Of a stretch of 64,000 nucleotides of DNA, positions 12,531 through 25,522 are shown one piece after another. The notes under the pieces are model-generated. The model saw only the letters and a program-made list of their open reading frames with translations, searched no databases and was not told the origin of the DNA. How positions within the stretch are numbered: position 1 is the first letter of the stretch; each line of letters opens with the position of its first letter. The position numbers and the translations under genes are program-made. Source of the stretch: Torymus aiolomorphi (Eukaryota; Arthropoda; Insecta; Hymenoptera; Torymidae). The stretch spans positions 210,856,297 through 210,920,296 of the forward strand of contig CM070874.1 of assembly GCA_036365515.1 (NCBI GenBank). Reading direction: 5' to 3'.

Positions 12531-13130
12531 TCTTAATTTTTTGAAGTGAAAACTTATGAAATACTTAATTAATACTAGATTTTTTGATTAAACGCATTTC
12601 AGAAAACAATGGTCCCCGAAAGTATTCTGCGACATGATATTTCCAAAAAGTCCTCAAAATTGCAGTCTAACACACTTGGAATTTTGGGGACAGTCCTCAG
12701 AAGTACTGTTGTACATGCTCGAACTTCGGGGACCGTCCCCAAAAGCGGAAAATGTTCTCAAAAGTAGGATCCCGTACTAAAGAATGTCCCCGAAAGTACG
12801 GTTGGACACACACATCTGTGTATATGTAGGATCACTTTTGGGGACCCATTCCACAAATGAAAATAAATACTTCACAACCTTCCACAAAGACCTACAGAAC
12901 CGTTGTGAGTACTTTTTGTCTCAAAATTCCAAGAAATGCATAAAGGTGTGCGAAGCCACTTTTAGGGACATTTCGGAGATTGTCTGCAAAAATGAATAAA
13001 TTCTCAAATGCCATGAAAAACGGGTTACATAAGTAAAAAATGATATTCTAAATTAATGTGGAAGCAATTCTGATCAATGTGGAACGAATAAACATTAAAA
13101 AAAAACAAAAATGTATTTCTTTCGAGAGGT
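12531..13130. other. degenerate edge between Sat-B and Sat-C, rich in GGGGAC/GTCCCC boxes
   Basis: No gene. The stretch carries several isolated boxes such as GTCCCCGAAAGTA (12611 onward, and again near 12786) and two back-to-back pairs: TTTTGGGGAC and GTCCTCAGAA around 12692, and CTTCGGGGAC and GTCCCCAAAAG around 12734. The open frame at 12784-12999 runs through this repeat debris and has no recognisable domain. Confidence 0.6.
12676..12746. promoter_or_regulatory. two palindromic double boxes (candidate protein-binding sites)
   Basis: TTTTGGGGAC at 12682-12691 faces GTCCTCAGAA at 12693-12702, and CTTCGGGGAC at 12724-12733 faces GTCCCCAAAAG at 12735-12745. Both pairs have exactly one base between the arms. 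The half-site is the one repeated singly in Sat-A to Sat-D. A role as a binding site is inference; it could also be the folded end of a small mobile element. Confidence 0.4.
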
Positions 13131-16100
13131 ATGAAATAACATTATTGAGGACATAAGACCTTATGAGATTGTACCAAAGGCCATCATCTCCAGAATCAGA
13201 AAGTAGAGGCACATTTTCTTGCACAAGTAATATTATCCAATTACTTCACAGCCCGTCAAATATAAGCGTCCAAATTGATGAAACGACTACAAAAAATATT
13301 TGCGCAAAAAGACCAATTTCCAAAAATAACTATCAAGGACACCAGAAAATTTTCAGATACCATTACCTAATAAATTCTCTATTGCATCACGAAAACTAGA
13401 CGGAATTATAAACAGCATATACTACCTTCAAGGTCCCGCAAAAACTCTAAATGAGTATGACGAGATCATTCTGGAACTTCTAGTCGGGAAATTTCACTTT
13501 CAGAGTCATCAAGCCCGATCCGAACCTTCCAAACGCTATTGTTACCGGAATTGACATTTGGATGTACTTTCAATAGTGCATAACGCCTTTAAAATTAGAT
13601 TACGCGATGTTCTTGAATAAATTTGGAAGTCTCATTTATGGATAATGAACAAATTTCACTTTAGAGGACACCAGAGAATTTCACCTATAGAAGTCATCTA
13701 TGATATGTTAATTTTGATAATAACACTCTAGTGAATAACATTTTTGAACTCATTTTATCCCTATTATGTATTACTTTTAACGGCTCCGGATTACAGTGAA
13801 AGTCACGTTTGTGGAAAGACAAATCCGTGAATGTTACTTTCGAGGACACCAGACCCATGAAAGTTATCTATCATTTATAATTGAATAACTCATTTCAAAT
13901 TACTCAATATTTATGATGAACTATTTTTGAAGTATCGCTCATACTCCAAAAATTTACATCAACTCTATGATCTACTATTTTTTATATCTCTGTAGTACTT
14001 CAAAAATTTTGTTTGTGAAACGTGTAATTGGTGAATCTTTCCTTCGAGCACACCAAGTATTTACATCCATGTATGTTAAATATCAAGTGATAATTTAATT
14101 AATAATGTCTTGGTATGTAGCCTGTTTCGACTCACTTTATACATCACAATATGCACTTCACCATTTTAAAATACTCTGTCACATAACGAACATCCCCTTT
14201 GTGAAAAAAGAATTCGGTGAATGTCACTTTCGAGGACAATAGAGTTTTTCATCAATAAAAATTGTCTATCATATAATAACTTTTCTAATCATATTTTATT
14301 GCATCATGATTGGCGATTTTTACTTCCGAGGACACCACGTATTTTCACTGGTGGAAGTTATCTATCAAGTGATAATTCATCTAGTCATGTCTTGGTGTAT
14401 ATCCTCTTACAACTAACTTTATACATTATTATACGCGCTTCACCACTTTTAGATATTCTGCCACGTAATGAAAGTCTCGTTTGTGAAAGAAGAATTCGGT
14501 GAATCACACTTTCGAGGACACCAGGGTTTCACACCAATGAAAATTGTCTATCACACGATAATAATTTATCTAAAATATTTTATTGCATAAACCCCTATAC
14601 GGATTACATTATGTCTATGATCTACTATTTTTATAGTGTCTGTAGTAGTTCAAAAATTTCTTTTGTGCAATGAGTTATGGGAGAATTTTACTTTCGATGA
14701 CACCAGGTATTTTAGCCAGTGGAAGATATCTTTTAAGTGATAATTTTTCTAATCATGTTTTCGTGTTTAGCCTATAAGGACTTACTTTATGTACGTGATT
14801 CGCTTTTCTAAATGATTCTGCTACACAACGAAAGTCTCATTTGTTAGTGAGGTCCTCGCTGAATGTCACTTTCGGGGACACAAGAGTTTTACAACCATGA
14901 AGTTGTCTATCATATTATAATTTCTATAATCAATTTCATTGCATAAACCCCAATACGGATTAAATCATGTCTATGATATACTATTATTGTGGTCTCTGCA
15001 GTACTTCGAAAATTTAGTTTGTGGCACGGGAAATGGGAGAATTTCATTTTCGAGGACACCAGAGTTTCTCCCCAATGAAAGTTGACTATTATATGATTAT
15101 TTTTATAATCAATTTCATTGCATAAACTCCAATACGGATTACATCATGCCTATGATGTACTATTATGTGGTCTCTGCAGTACTTCAACAATTTAGTTTGT
15201 GGAACGGGTAATGGGAGAACGCCACTTTCGAGGACACCAGAGTTTCTCCCCCATGTAAGTTTTCTATAATATGATAATTTTTATAATCAATTTCATTGCA
15301 TAAACTCCAATACAGATTACATCTTGTCTATGATGTAGTATTCTGCAGACCCCATAGTCCGACAAAAATTTCGTTTGTGGAACGAGTAATTGGCGAATTT
15401 TACTTTCGAATACACCAGGTATTTTCGTCCGTGGAAGTTATCTTTCACAGTGATAATTTATCTAATCATGTCTTCGTGTAGAGCCTGTTGCAACTGACTT
15501 TATAAATCATTATATGCGCTTCACTATTTTCAGTGACTCTGTCACATAACGAAAGTATCGTGTGTCAAAAAAGATTTCGGTGAATGACACTTTCGAGGAC
15601 ACCAGAGTTTCGCACTAATGAAACTTGTCTATCATACGATAATTTATGTAAAATATTTTATTGCATAAACCCCTATACGGATTACATTATGTCTATGATC
15701 TACTATTTTTATAGTGTCTGTAGTAGTTCAAAAATTTCTTTTGTGCAATGACTTATGGGAGAATTTTACTTTCGATGACACCAGGTATATTAGCCAGTGG
15801 AAGATATCTTTTAAGGGTTAATTTTTCTAATCATGTTTTCGTGTTTAGCCTATATGGGCTTACTTTATGTACGTGATTCGCTTTTCTAAATGATTCTGCT
15901 ACACAACGAAAGTCTCGTTTGTTAGTGAGGTCATCGCTGAATGTCACTTTCGGGGACACAAGAGATTTACAACCATGAAGTTGTCTATCATATTATAATT
16001 TTTATTATCAATTCCATTGCATAAAGTCCAAAACGGATTACATCATGTCTATGATGTACTGTTCTGTAGACAGCGTAGCCCGAGATAAATTTTGTTTGCG

Positions 16101-18025
16101 GAACGGGTAAGTGGCGAATTTTACTTTCGAGGATAGCAGGTATTTTGATCCGTGGAAGATAGCTTTCAAAGTGATAATTTATATATTCATGACTTCGTGT
16201 ATAGTCTGTTTCGACTGACTTTATACAGCATTATATGCACTTAACTATTTTTAGCGACTCTATCACATAACGAAAGTCTTGTTTGTGAAAGATAAAATCA
16301 GGGAATGACACTTTCGAGAACATCAGATTTTCTCACCAATGAAAATTGTCTATCATACGATAATTTTTCTAAACAATTTCATTGCATAAACCCCTATACG
16401 GATTACATTATGTCTATGATGTACTATTTTTATAGTGTCTATAGTACTTCAAAAATTTCGTTTGTGGAATTGGTTATGGGAGAATTTTACTTTCGAGGCC
16501 ACCAGGTATTTTAGCCCCAGGAAGTTATCTTTCAAGTGATAATTTTTCTAATCATCTGTTGGTGTTTAGTCTATTTCGACTGACTTTATACTTCATTATA
16601 TGCGCTTCACTATTTTTAGTGAATCTGTCACATAACGAAAGTGTCGTTTGTGAAGAAAGAATTCGGTGAATGACACTTTCGGAGACACCAGGGTTTCTCA
16701 CCAATGAAAATTGTCTATCATACGATAATAATTTATCTAAAATATTTTATTGCCTAAACCCCTATACGGATTACATTATGTCTATGATCTACTATTTTTA
16801 TAGTGTCTGAAGTAGTTCAAAAATTTCTTTTGAGGAATGAGTTATGGGAGAATTTTACTTTCGAGGACACCAGGTATTTCAGCCTGTGGAAGATATCTTT
16901 TAAGTGACAATTTTTCTAATCATGTTTTGGCGTTTAGCCTATATGGACTTACTTTAAGTACGTGATTCACTTTTCTAAACGATTCTGCTACACAACGAAA
17001 GTCTCATTTGTTGGTGAGGTCATAGCTGAATGTCACTTTCGGGGACACAAGAGTTTTACAACCATGAAGTTGTCTATCATATGATAATTTTTATAATTAA
17101 TTTCATTGCATAAACCCCAATACGTATTACATCATATCTATGATGTACTATTATGTGGTTTCTGCAGTACTTCAAGAATTTAGATTGTGGAACGGAAAAT
17201 GGGAGAATTTCACTTTCGAGGACACCAGAGTTTCTCCCCCATGAAAATTGTCTAGCATATGATAATTTTTATAATCAATTTCATTGCATAAACTCCAATA
17301 CGGATTAGATCATGCCTTTGATGTACTATTATGTGGTCTCTGCAGTAATTCAACAATTTAGTTTGTGGAACGGGTAATGGGAGAATGCCACTTTCGAGGA
17401 CACCAGAGTTTCTCCCCCATGTAAGTTTTCTATAATATGATAATTTTTATAATCAATTTCATTGCATAAACTCAAATACAGATTACATCTTGTCTATAAT
17501 GTAGTATTCTGCAGACCCCGTAGTCCGACAAAAATTTCGTTTGCGGAACGGGTAATTGGCGAATTTCACTTTCGAAGACACCAGGTATTTTCATCCGTGG
17601 AAGTTATATTTCGCAGTGATAATTTATATAATCATGTCTTGGTGTATATCCTCTTACAACTAACTTTATACATCATTATATGCGCTTCACTATTTTCAGT
17701 GACTCTGTCACATAACGAAAGTATCGTGTGTGAGAAAAGAATTCGGTGAATGAAACTTTCGAGGACACCAGAGTTTTGCACTGATGAACCTTGTCTATCA
17801 TACGATAATTTATCTAAAATATTTTATTGCATAAACCTCTATATGGATTACATTATGTCTATGTTCTACAATTTTTATAGTGTCTGTAGTAGTTCAAAAA
17901 TTTCTTTTGTGGAATGAGTTATGGGAGAATTTTACTTTCGATGATACCAGGTATTTTCGCCCGTGGAAGTTATCTTTCAAGTGTTAATTTTTCGAATCAT
18001 GATTTGGTGTTTAGTGTATTTCGAC
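13131..18025. repeat. Sat-C satellite array, about 180-bp monomers, first segment
   Basis: The box CTTTCGAGGACACCAG recurs every 178-182 bp (for example TTCG at 14511, 14693, 14871, 15049). Two monomer types alternate, one continuing CCAGGTATTTT and the other CCAGAGTTTCTC, giving a dimer of about 360 bp. Between 13131 and 13650 the monomers are strongly diverged, with boxes near 13150, 13329, 13495 and 13660, as expected at the edge of an array. No coding potential beyond repeat-driven frames. The run is broken by a solo LTR at 18026. Confidence 0.93.
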
Positions 18026-19858
18026 TGTAACGTGGCGGATTTTTACCACGTTACTTTCAAGTTTCGGAGAGCGGATTTCGACTATGAAATCCCCCTCTAT
18101 TGGCAGCCAGGAGGACAGTCCTCACCTCAGCGTCCAGGGTCACTCGTATTTTTGTATTATTTGCTTATTTCTTTTGTTATCCTTTTTTTTTATGCAAGAG
18201 AAATATTATGCGGCGAGGATATGCACGACAACGTACTGCGCTTTTCAGCTAGCTGCTTCTCCGTCGGCCCTCAGCGTCCGTCGTCTCATCGCCGGCCTCC
18301 TCGACATCGTCACGATGTAGCTTCCAACATCAGCTGAAGATCATCGCCTCCAGCTGGGACCATCTGCCGAAGCTACGTATAAATTTTTAGTTGCCTTCGC
18401 GAGTAAATTAACTTAGTAATTAACTTCGCATTTATTTTATCTCTCCCGTTCATATAATGCACTAATTGGTTCGTGCCTATAAAGATGCCTTTGCATCTCG
18501 CACGCTTTTATAAAAATGCCGAGTCAAGCATGTTCTATAATTCTTGAATAATTTCTCTGCCTCGAAATATCATGGAAAATTCCATTTCGACAGGAACGCA
18601 AGAATTCGGCTCGACTCATCACTGAAGCGAGAGAGAGAGACAAAACACTCGGCTTTCGCCGCGTCCTTTCGGCTGGGATGATCTTCGACCAACCAATCAG
18701 CGACGTCCGCGTCGACGACGGTCGAGGCATCGGCGAGCAGGACGACGAGACGCTCTACGATTCTTCTCCTGGCAACCGACGAAAAGAACGTGGAAGAACT
18801 TTGCCCAGCAGTACCGTCATCCGCGCCGTGTGTAATTTTGCCGATAGGATAGATCACGCGAGTGTCTTCTGCCTCGCGTACTTTAGTTTGTATTTTTATT
18901 GTAAAGTTTGTGTAAAGTTTATTAGCCTCACTTAGCTGCCGCGTTCGTAATCCGATTTATCCTGCCTGGAGTCAGAGGCCTGGAGATCGTGAAGCGGTAA
19001 GGCTTGCCAAGCTTGATCTAATGTAAAAATTCGTAATTGCCTATAAAAGGCCTTGGTATTAGCGCTGGGATGCCTTCATCGCTGCGCGTTATCGTGTAAT
19101 AAAGCTAGAATTCCCGTTATTATATTGTCACGCGATTCATTCTACTTTAACTTTAACTGTACACGTTTGATCCTCGAATTTGAAGCTTGTTTGTAAAGGT
19201 GAATTAGCGAAGTAAGTTGAATTCAAATAGTAAAGTCTTGTCAGGAGTAGATTCCAACTATTGCCGCGCCAAAACTCTATTATAATAATTACAATGACTC
19301 TGCGAGGCTAGCGGGGAAAATTATTCGTCCCTAGAACAAAATTCGAATGTTAATTGCAACGTAATTGTATGCCTAGATTGGCACTTTGTGAGAGTAAGCA
19401 AACCTAGAAATTAAACAACTAGTAATATATTTGCCTAAAATCTCTTGATTTCTTCTGTCTGTGTTATATAAATTACTTTGAGTGGTATTTATTTTTTGTC
19501 ATTGTCCGAACGTGAAAAGATAGATACCCTTGCCGTTGGAACTCGCTCCTCTACCTCGGAGCTGCCGAGCATTATATTATCGTAAGTAAAGTAAACAATT
19601 GGTAAACTGTCATAGTGAGGGGCACTGCTCACTCAAATTTTAAACATTTACGTTAAAATCATTTACAGTGCCTGGCCCCCTATTTTTCGCTAAATGCCTT
19701 CAGCATTGCAATTAATTTATAAAATTATTTATACTGACAACCATCAACTAGTCGCAATTTTTATGGGCCTTTTTCTGGCTACTTATTACCTTCAAACATA
19801 CACGCTATAATTGGGGGATTTTAATGAACCCCACCAAGTTAATAATTCCTCCGTTATA
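18026..19858 (+). mobile_element. solo LTR 1 (probably Ty3/Gypsy-type) inserted in Sat-C
   Basis: Sat-C is interrupted and resumes with the same bases: CGAC(T) at 18022-18026 and again at 19859-19863, a 4-5-bp target-site duplication. The insert begins TGTAACG and ends CGTTATA, which is the expected inverted CGTTACA end with one C-to-T change. A TATA-like TATAAAAGG lies at about 19042 and AATAAA at about 19098, so the likely R region is compact. No gag, pol or second LTR is present. Shadow frames between 18084 and 18935 have no recognisable domain. At about 1.83 kb it is long for an insect LTR, so a short internal remnant is possible. Confidence 0.65.
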
Positions 19859-21929
19859 CGACTTACTATATGTACGTGATTCGCTTTTCTAAACAATCCT
19901 GTTACACAACGAAGTCTCGTTTTTGGGTGAGGTCATCGCTGTATGTCACTTTTGGGGACACAAGAGTTTTTCAACCATGAAAATTGTCTATAATAAGATA
20001 ATTTTTAAAATCATATTTTACTGCATATCCGAATACAAATAACGTCATATCTATGATGTAATATTATTGTAATCTCGGCAGTACTTTAACAATTTGGATT
20101 GTGAAACGGGAAATGGGAGAATTTCACTTTCGAGGACACTAGAGTTTCTTCACCATGAAAGTTGTCTATCATATGATAATTTATATAATCAATTTCATTG
20201 CATAAACTCCAATACAGATTACATCATGTCTATGATGTACTATTTTTGTAGTCTCTGTAGTACTTCAAATATTTCGTTTCTGGAACAGGTAATTGGAGAA
20301 TTTTAATTTTGAGAATACTAGGTCGGTAGAAGTTATCTTTCAAGTAAGAATTTTTCTAATCATGTTTTGGCGTTCAGCCTATTTTGACTTAATTTATGTA
20401 TATGATTCGCTTCTTTAAACCACTCTGCTAAATCATATTTTATTGCATATCCGAATATAAATTACGTCATATCTATGATTTACTATTATTGTCGTCTATG
20501 TAGTACTTCGAAAATTTGGTTTGTGGAATGGGAAATGGGGCAATTTCACTTTCCAGGACACCAGAGTTTCTCCCCATGAAAGTTGTCTATCATATAATAA
20601 TTTTTATAATGAATTTCATTGCATAAAGTCCAATACCGATTACATCTTGTCTATGATGTAGTATTATGCAGATCCCGTAGTTCGAGAAAAATTTCGTTTG
20701 TGGAACGGGTAATTGGCGAATTTTACTTCGAAGTTATATTACAAAGTGATAATTTATATAATCATGTCTTCGTGTATAGTCTGTTTCGACTGAATTTATA
20801 CATTATTGTATGCGCTTCACTATTTTTAGTGACTCTGTCACATAACGAAAGTATCGTGTGTGAGAAAAGAATTCGGTGAATGACACTTTCGTGGACATCA
20901 GAGTTTCTCACCAATAAAAAATGTCTATCATACGACAATTTTTCTAAACAATTTTATTGCATTAACCCCTATATGGATTACATTATGTCTATGATGTACT
21001 ATTTTTATAGTGTCTGTAGTACTTCAAAAATTTCGTTTGTGGAACGGGTAAAAGGAGAGTTAAACTTTCGAGGACAGCAGATATTTTAGCCCGTGGAGAG
21101 TATCTTTCAAGTGACAATTTCTCTAAACATGTTTTGGTGCTTAGCCTATTTCGACATACTTCATGTATGTGATTCGCTTTTCTAAAAGACTCTTCCACAT
21201 AATGAAAGTAACGTTTGTGGGTGAGGTCATCGCTGAATGTCACTTTCGAGTACACTAGAGTCTTTCAACCATAAAAATTGTCTATTATGAGATAATTAAA
21301 ATCATCTCTTATTACATAGCCGAACACAAATTACGTCATATCTATGATAAATATTATTTCAGTCTCTGTAGTACTTTAAAAACTTTGTTTGTGGAACAGG
21401 TAATTGACGAATTTTACTTTCGAGAACACCAGGTATTTTCATCCGTGGAAGGTATCTCTCAAAGTAATAATTCATCGAATCATGCCTTCGTGCATAGCCT
21501 GTTCAACTAACTTTATAGATCATTATATGCGTTTCACTATTTTTAGTGACTTTGTCATATGTGAAAGTCTCGATTGTATAAAATGAATTCGGTGAATGAC
21601 ACTTTCGAGGACATAAGAGTTTCCCCCAACAAAAATTGTCTTTCATACGATAATTTTTCTAAACAATTTAACTGCATAAAACCCTGTACGAATTACATTA
21701 TGTCTATGATGTTCTATTTTCAGAGTGTCTGTAGTACTTCAAAAATTTCAATTGTGGAACGGGTAATGCGAGAATTTTATTTTCAAGGACAGCAGGCATT
21801 TTAGCCCGTGGAGGGAATCTTTCAAGTTATAATTTTTCGAAACATGTTTTGGTGTTCAGCCCATTTCGACTTACTTCATGTATGAGATTCGCTTTTTTAA
21901 ACGACTCTGCCACAGAACGAAAGTCTCGT
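19859..21929. repeat. Sat-C array, second segment, forward orientation
   Basis: Monomers continue in the same orientation as before the LTR. A few are rearranged or shortened: the array around 20400-20440 jumps between monomer positions, and the 20719-20740 segment lacks part of the CCAGGTATTTT stretch. Confidence 0.9.
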
Positions 21930-23346
21930 GAAACGCATATAATGATGTATAAAGTTGGTTCAACAGGCTATGCATGAAGGCATGATTCGATGAATTATCA
22001 CTTTGTAAGGCAACTTCCAGGGATGAAAATACCTGGTGTCCTCGAAAGTAAAATTTATCAATTACCCATTCCACAAACGAAGTTTTTGAAGTACTACAGA
22101 GACTGAAATAATAGTTATCATAGATATCACGTAATTTGTATTCGGTTATGTAAAAAGATACGATTTCAAAAATTATTTCATTGTAGACAATTTTTATGGT
22201 TAAAAGACTCTAGTATCCCCGAAAGTGACATTCACCGATGACCTCACCCACAAACGAGACTGTCGTTGTGTGGAAGAGCCGTTTAAAAAAGCGAATCTCA
22301 TAGATGTAGTAAGTCGAAAAAGGCTAAGCACCAAAACATGTTTAGAAAAATTATCACTTGAAAGATACCCTCCACGGGCTAAAATACCTGCTGTCCTGGA
22401 AAGTAGAATTCTCCCATTACCCGTTTCACAATTGAAATTTTTGAAGTAGTACAGACACTCTGAAAATAGTACATCATAGACATAATGTAATTCGTACAGG
22501 GTTTTATGCAGTTAAATTGTTTAGAAAAATTATCGTATGATAGATCATTTTCATTGGTCTGAAACTTGGATGTCTTCGAAAGTGTCATTCACCCAATTCT
22601 TTTTACCCAAACGAGAATTTCGTTATGTTACAAAGTCACTAAAAATAGTGAAGCGCATATAATGATGTAAAAAGTTAGTTGAACAGGCTATGCACGAAGA
22701 AATGGTTCGATAAATTATGACTTTGAATGATAACTTCCACGAATGAAAATACCCGGTGTCCTCGAAAGTAAAATTCGTCAATTACCCATTCAAAAACGAA
22801 GTTTTTGAAGTATTACAGAGACGGAAATAATAATTATCATAGATAAGACGTAATTTGTATTCGGCTATGTAATAAGATATGATTTTAAAAATTATCTCAT
22901 GATAGACAATTTTTATGGTTGAAAGACTCTAGTGTGCCCGAAAGTGACATTCAGCGATGTCCTCACCCAAAAACGAGACTTTCGTTGTGTGTAAGAGTTG
23001 TTTAGAAAAACGAATCACATACATGAAGTAAGTCGAAAAAGGCTAAGCACCAAAACATGTTTAGAAAAATTATCACTTAAAAGATATCCTCTACGGGCTA
23101 AAATACCTGCTGTCCTCGAAAGTAAGATTCTAATTACCTGTTCTACAATTGAAATTTTTGAAGTACTACAGACACTCTAAAAATAGTACATCATAGACAT
23201 AATGTAATTCGTACAGAGTTTTATGCAGTTAAATTGTTTAGAAAAATTATCGTATGAAGACAATTTTTATCGGTAGAAACTCTTATGTCCTCGAAAGTGT
23301 CATTCACCGAATTTATTTTACGCAAACGAAACTTTCGTTATGTGAC
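21930..23346. repeat. Sat-C array, inverted segment
   Basis: At about 21929 the sequence switches from forward Sat-C (ending AAAGTCTCGT) to its reverse complement (GAAACGCATATAATG). The box now reads GGTGTCCTCGAAAG, and the run continues inverted up to the LTR at 23347. Confidence 0.88.
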
Positions 23347-24404
23347 TATTACGTCCGGGTCGCATAACAATAACAAGAAGAATGAAAGTGAAACTTCACT
23401 AGTCTAATGGCTAAAAGCGCGTGATGTGACTTTTGCCGATTCGGACACAATGTGCATTGCTCCAGGATGGGAGGACAGGTAGGAAAATGAAACAGACACG
23501 CGGTACGCCCCGAGTCAGTGTGTGGAATTTAATGACTTAACTTAGAATGTCGAACAGCCTTTGTGAGAATCTGCACGCCCGCCGTGACCATTATAACGTT
23601 GGTGATCAGTTGTCGCTTCGTGGGGTTTTGTGAGAGGAACGCAGAAGTGAGGAGTTTAGGACTATTAAGGTCTCGAATTAGAAAAAACCTAACACTGATT
23701 TCAATAAAAACTTAACGTTTATTGTGAAATGGGCTGAACTAAGTAAAAATTACAATTGTACGATGTGATGTGAAATCTACGGGAGTTGGCTTCTGAGTGA
23801 GTCGTACTAGGAGTCTTCGCCCCCTTTTAAAGGCACAAAGTTGTAAATCTTCCTGCCATCGCCTTTTTGATTTGCCTAGGTGTTGCTGCCCCGCTATTCT
23901 CGATGATCTTTGATTATTTTGGCAGCGCACCCTCTGAGAATTTTCGGCGAGTCCGGATACATAAATTATTTTAGAATACGCTACGCCTATCGGGTGGGAT
24001 TGAAGGGAAAGGACAAGAAAACTGACTATAGCTTGATTCAGTATTGTGCGCTGGAGTACTAATGCTTACTCCTCTAATTGGCGACGAATCTCTGATGCTT
24101 CCGTGCATGTGAGTTTTGGTAATAAAAAACACGTAAAACTGCAGCAGAGGAGTGGCACACACTGAAGAGAGAATGGAAGAAAAAATAAAGGAAACCGCGT
24201 CTTCGTGCCTCCGTTCGAGGATCTTTTTGGTATTTGTTCTTTCTGGACGGCGGCGTCTTTTTGAGTGTTCATGCGTGTCCCTTTTATAGTGTGGGAGAAT
24301 ATGAAGCAAGCGGCAATGGAGCAGGTTCGTTGGGTAGGATGAAAACAGAGGAAGAAAAACAGCGCACACCGACAACCATATCGGCAACGTCGCACGACGC
24401 GACA
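23347..24404. mobile_element. solo LTR 2 inserted in the inverted Sat-C segment
   Basis: The satellite reads GTGAC at 23342-23346, then 1,058 bp of unrelated sequence, then GTGAC at 24405-24409 and AAAGTCAC, so the target-site duplication is 5 bp. The insert starts TATTACGTCCGG and ends GACGCGACA, close to the TG...CA form with one changed base. Orientation is unresolved. On the plus strand an initiator-like TCAGTTGT near 23608 precedes AATAAA near 23704; on the minus strand a TATA-like TATAAAAGGG sits near 24280. No retroviral-type coding sequence is present. Frames of up to 148 codons here have no recognisable domain. Confidence 0.62.
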
Positions 24405-24576
24405 GTGACAAAGTCACTAAAAATAGTGAAACGAATATAATGATGTATAAAGTTAGTTGAACAGGCTATGCACGAAGGCATGAATCGATGAATTATCACT
24501 TTGAAAGATAACTTCCAGGGATGAAAATACCTGGTGTCCTCGAAAGTAAAATTTGTCAATTACCCTTTCCACAAAC
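24405..24576. repeat. Sat-C, end of inverted segment
   Basis: Continuation of the inverted monomer after the LTR. At 24576/24577 the orientation returns to forward in the middle of a monomer (TTCCACAAAC then ACACCAGG). Confidence 0.85.
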
Positions 24577-25522
24577 ACACCAGGTGTTATCATCCCTGGA
24601 AGTTATCTTTCAAAGTAATAATTCATCGAATCATGCCTTCGTGCATAGCCTGTTCAACTAACTTTATAGATCATTATATGCGTTTCACTATTTTTAGTGA
24701 CTTTGTCATATGTGAAAGTCTCGATTGTATAAAATGAATTCGGTGAATGACACTTTCGAGGACATAAGAGTTTCCCCCAACAAAAATTGTCTTTCATACG
24801 ATAATTTTTCTAAACAATTTAACTGCATAAAACCCTGTACGAATTACATTATGTCTATGATGTTCTATTTTCAGAGTGTCTGTAGTACTTCAAAAATTTC
24901 AATTGTGGAACGGGTAATGCGAGAATTTTACTTTCGAGGACAGCAGGTATCTTAGCCCGTGAAGGGTATCTTTCAAGTGATAATTTGTCTAAACTTGTTT
25001 TGGTGCTTAGCCTTTCTCGACTTACTTCATGTATAAGATTCGCTTTTTTAAACGACTCTTCCACACAACGAAAGTCTCGTTTGTAAGTGAGGTCATCGGT
25101 GAATGTCACTTTCGGGGACACTAGAGTATTTAACCAAAAAAATTGTATACAATGAAATAATTTTTAAAATCGTACCTTATTACATAACCGAATACAAATT
25201 ACGTCATATCTATGATAACTATTATTTCAGTCTCTGTAGTACTTCAAAAACTTCGTTTGTGGAACGGGTAATTGACAAATTTTACTTTCGAGGACACCAG
25301 GTATTTTCAACCCTGGAAGTTATCTTCAAAGTGATAATTCATCGAATCATGCCTTCGTGCATAGCCTGTTCAACTAACTTTATACATCATTATATGCGTT
25401 TCACTATTTTTAGTGACTTTGAAACATAACGAACGTCTTGTTTGTGTAAAATGAATTCGGTGAAGAACACTTTCGAGGACATAAGAGTTTCTACCAATAA
25501 AAATTGTCTTTCATACGATAAC
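24577..25522. repeat. Sat-C array, forward segment duplicating the monomers left of the inversion
   Basis: From 24577 the sequence repeats that starting at 21426 (offset 3,151 bp) with near identity through about 24926, then diverges to the normal level between monomers. The same recent sequence therefore flanks the inverted block on both sides. Confidence 0.8.

Noticed and set aside
23739..23930. Minus-strand frame with a GKSKRRWQEDL stretch resembling a LINE reverse-transcriptase tail
   Set aside because: Lies wholly inside solo LTR 2, is too short, and lacks the surrounding LINE motifs seen in the real fragments.
23971..24417. 148-codon minus-strand frame
   Set aside because: Confined to the LTR and overlapping several other equally open frames; no domain.
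13131..25522. Match of the Sat-C box to the mammalian CENP-B box
   Set aside because: Both contain TTCG, but the remaining essential positions (A and CGGG) do not fit; I use CENP-B only as an analogy.
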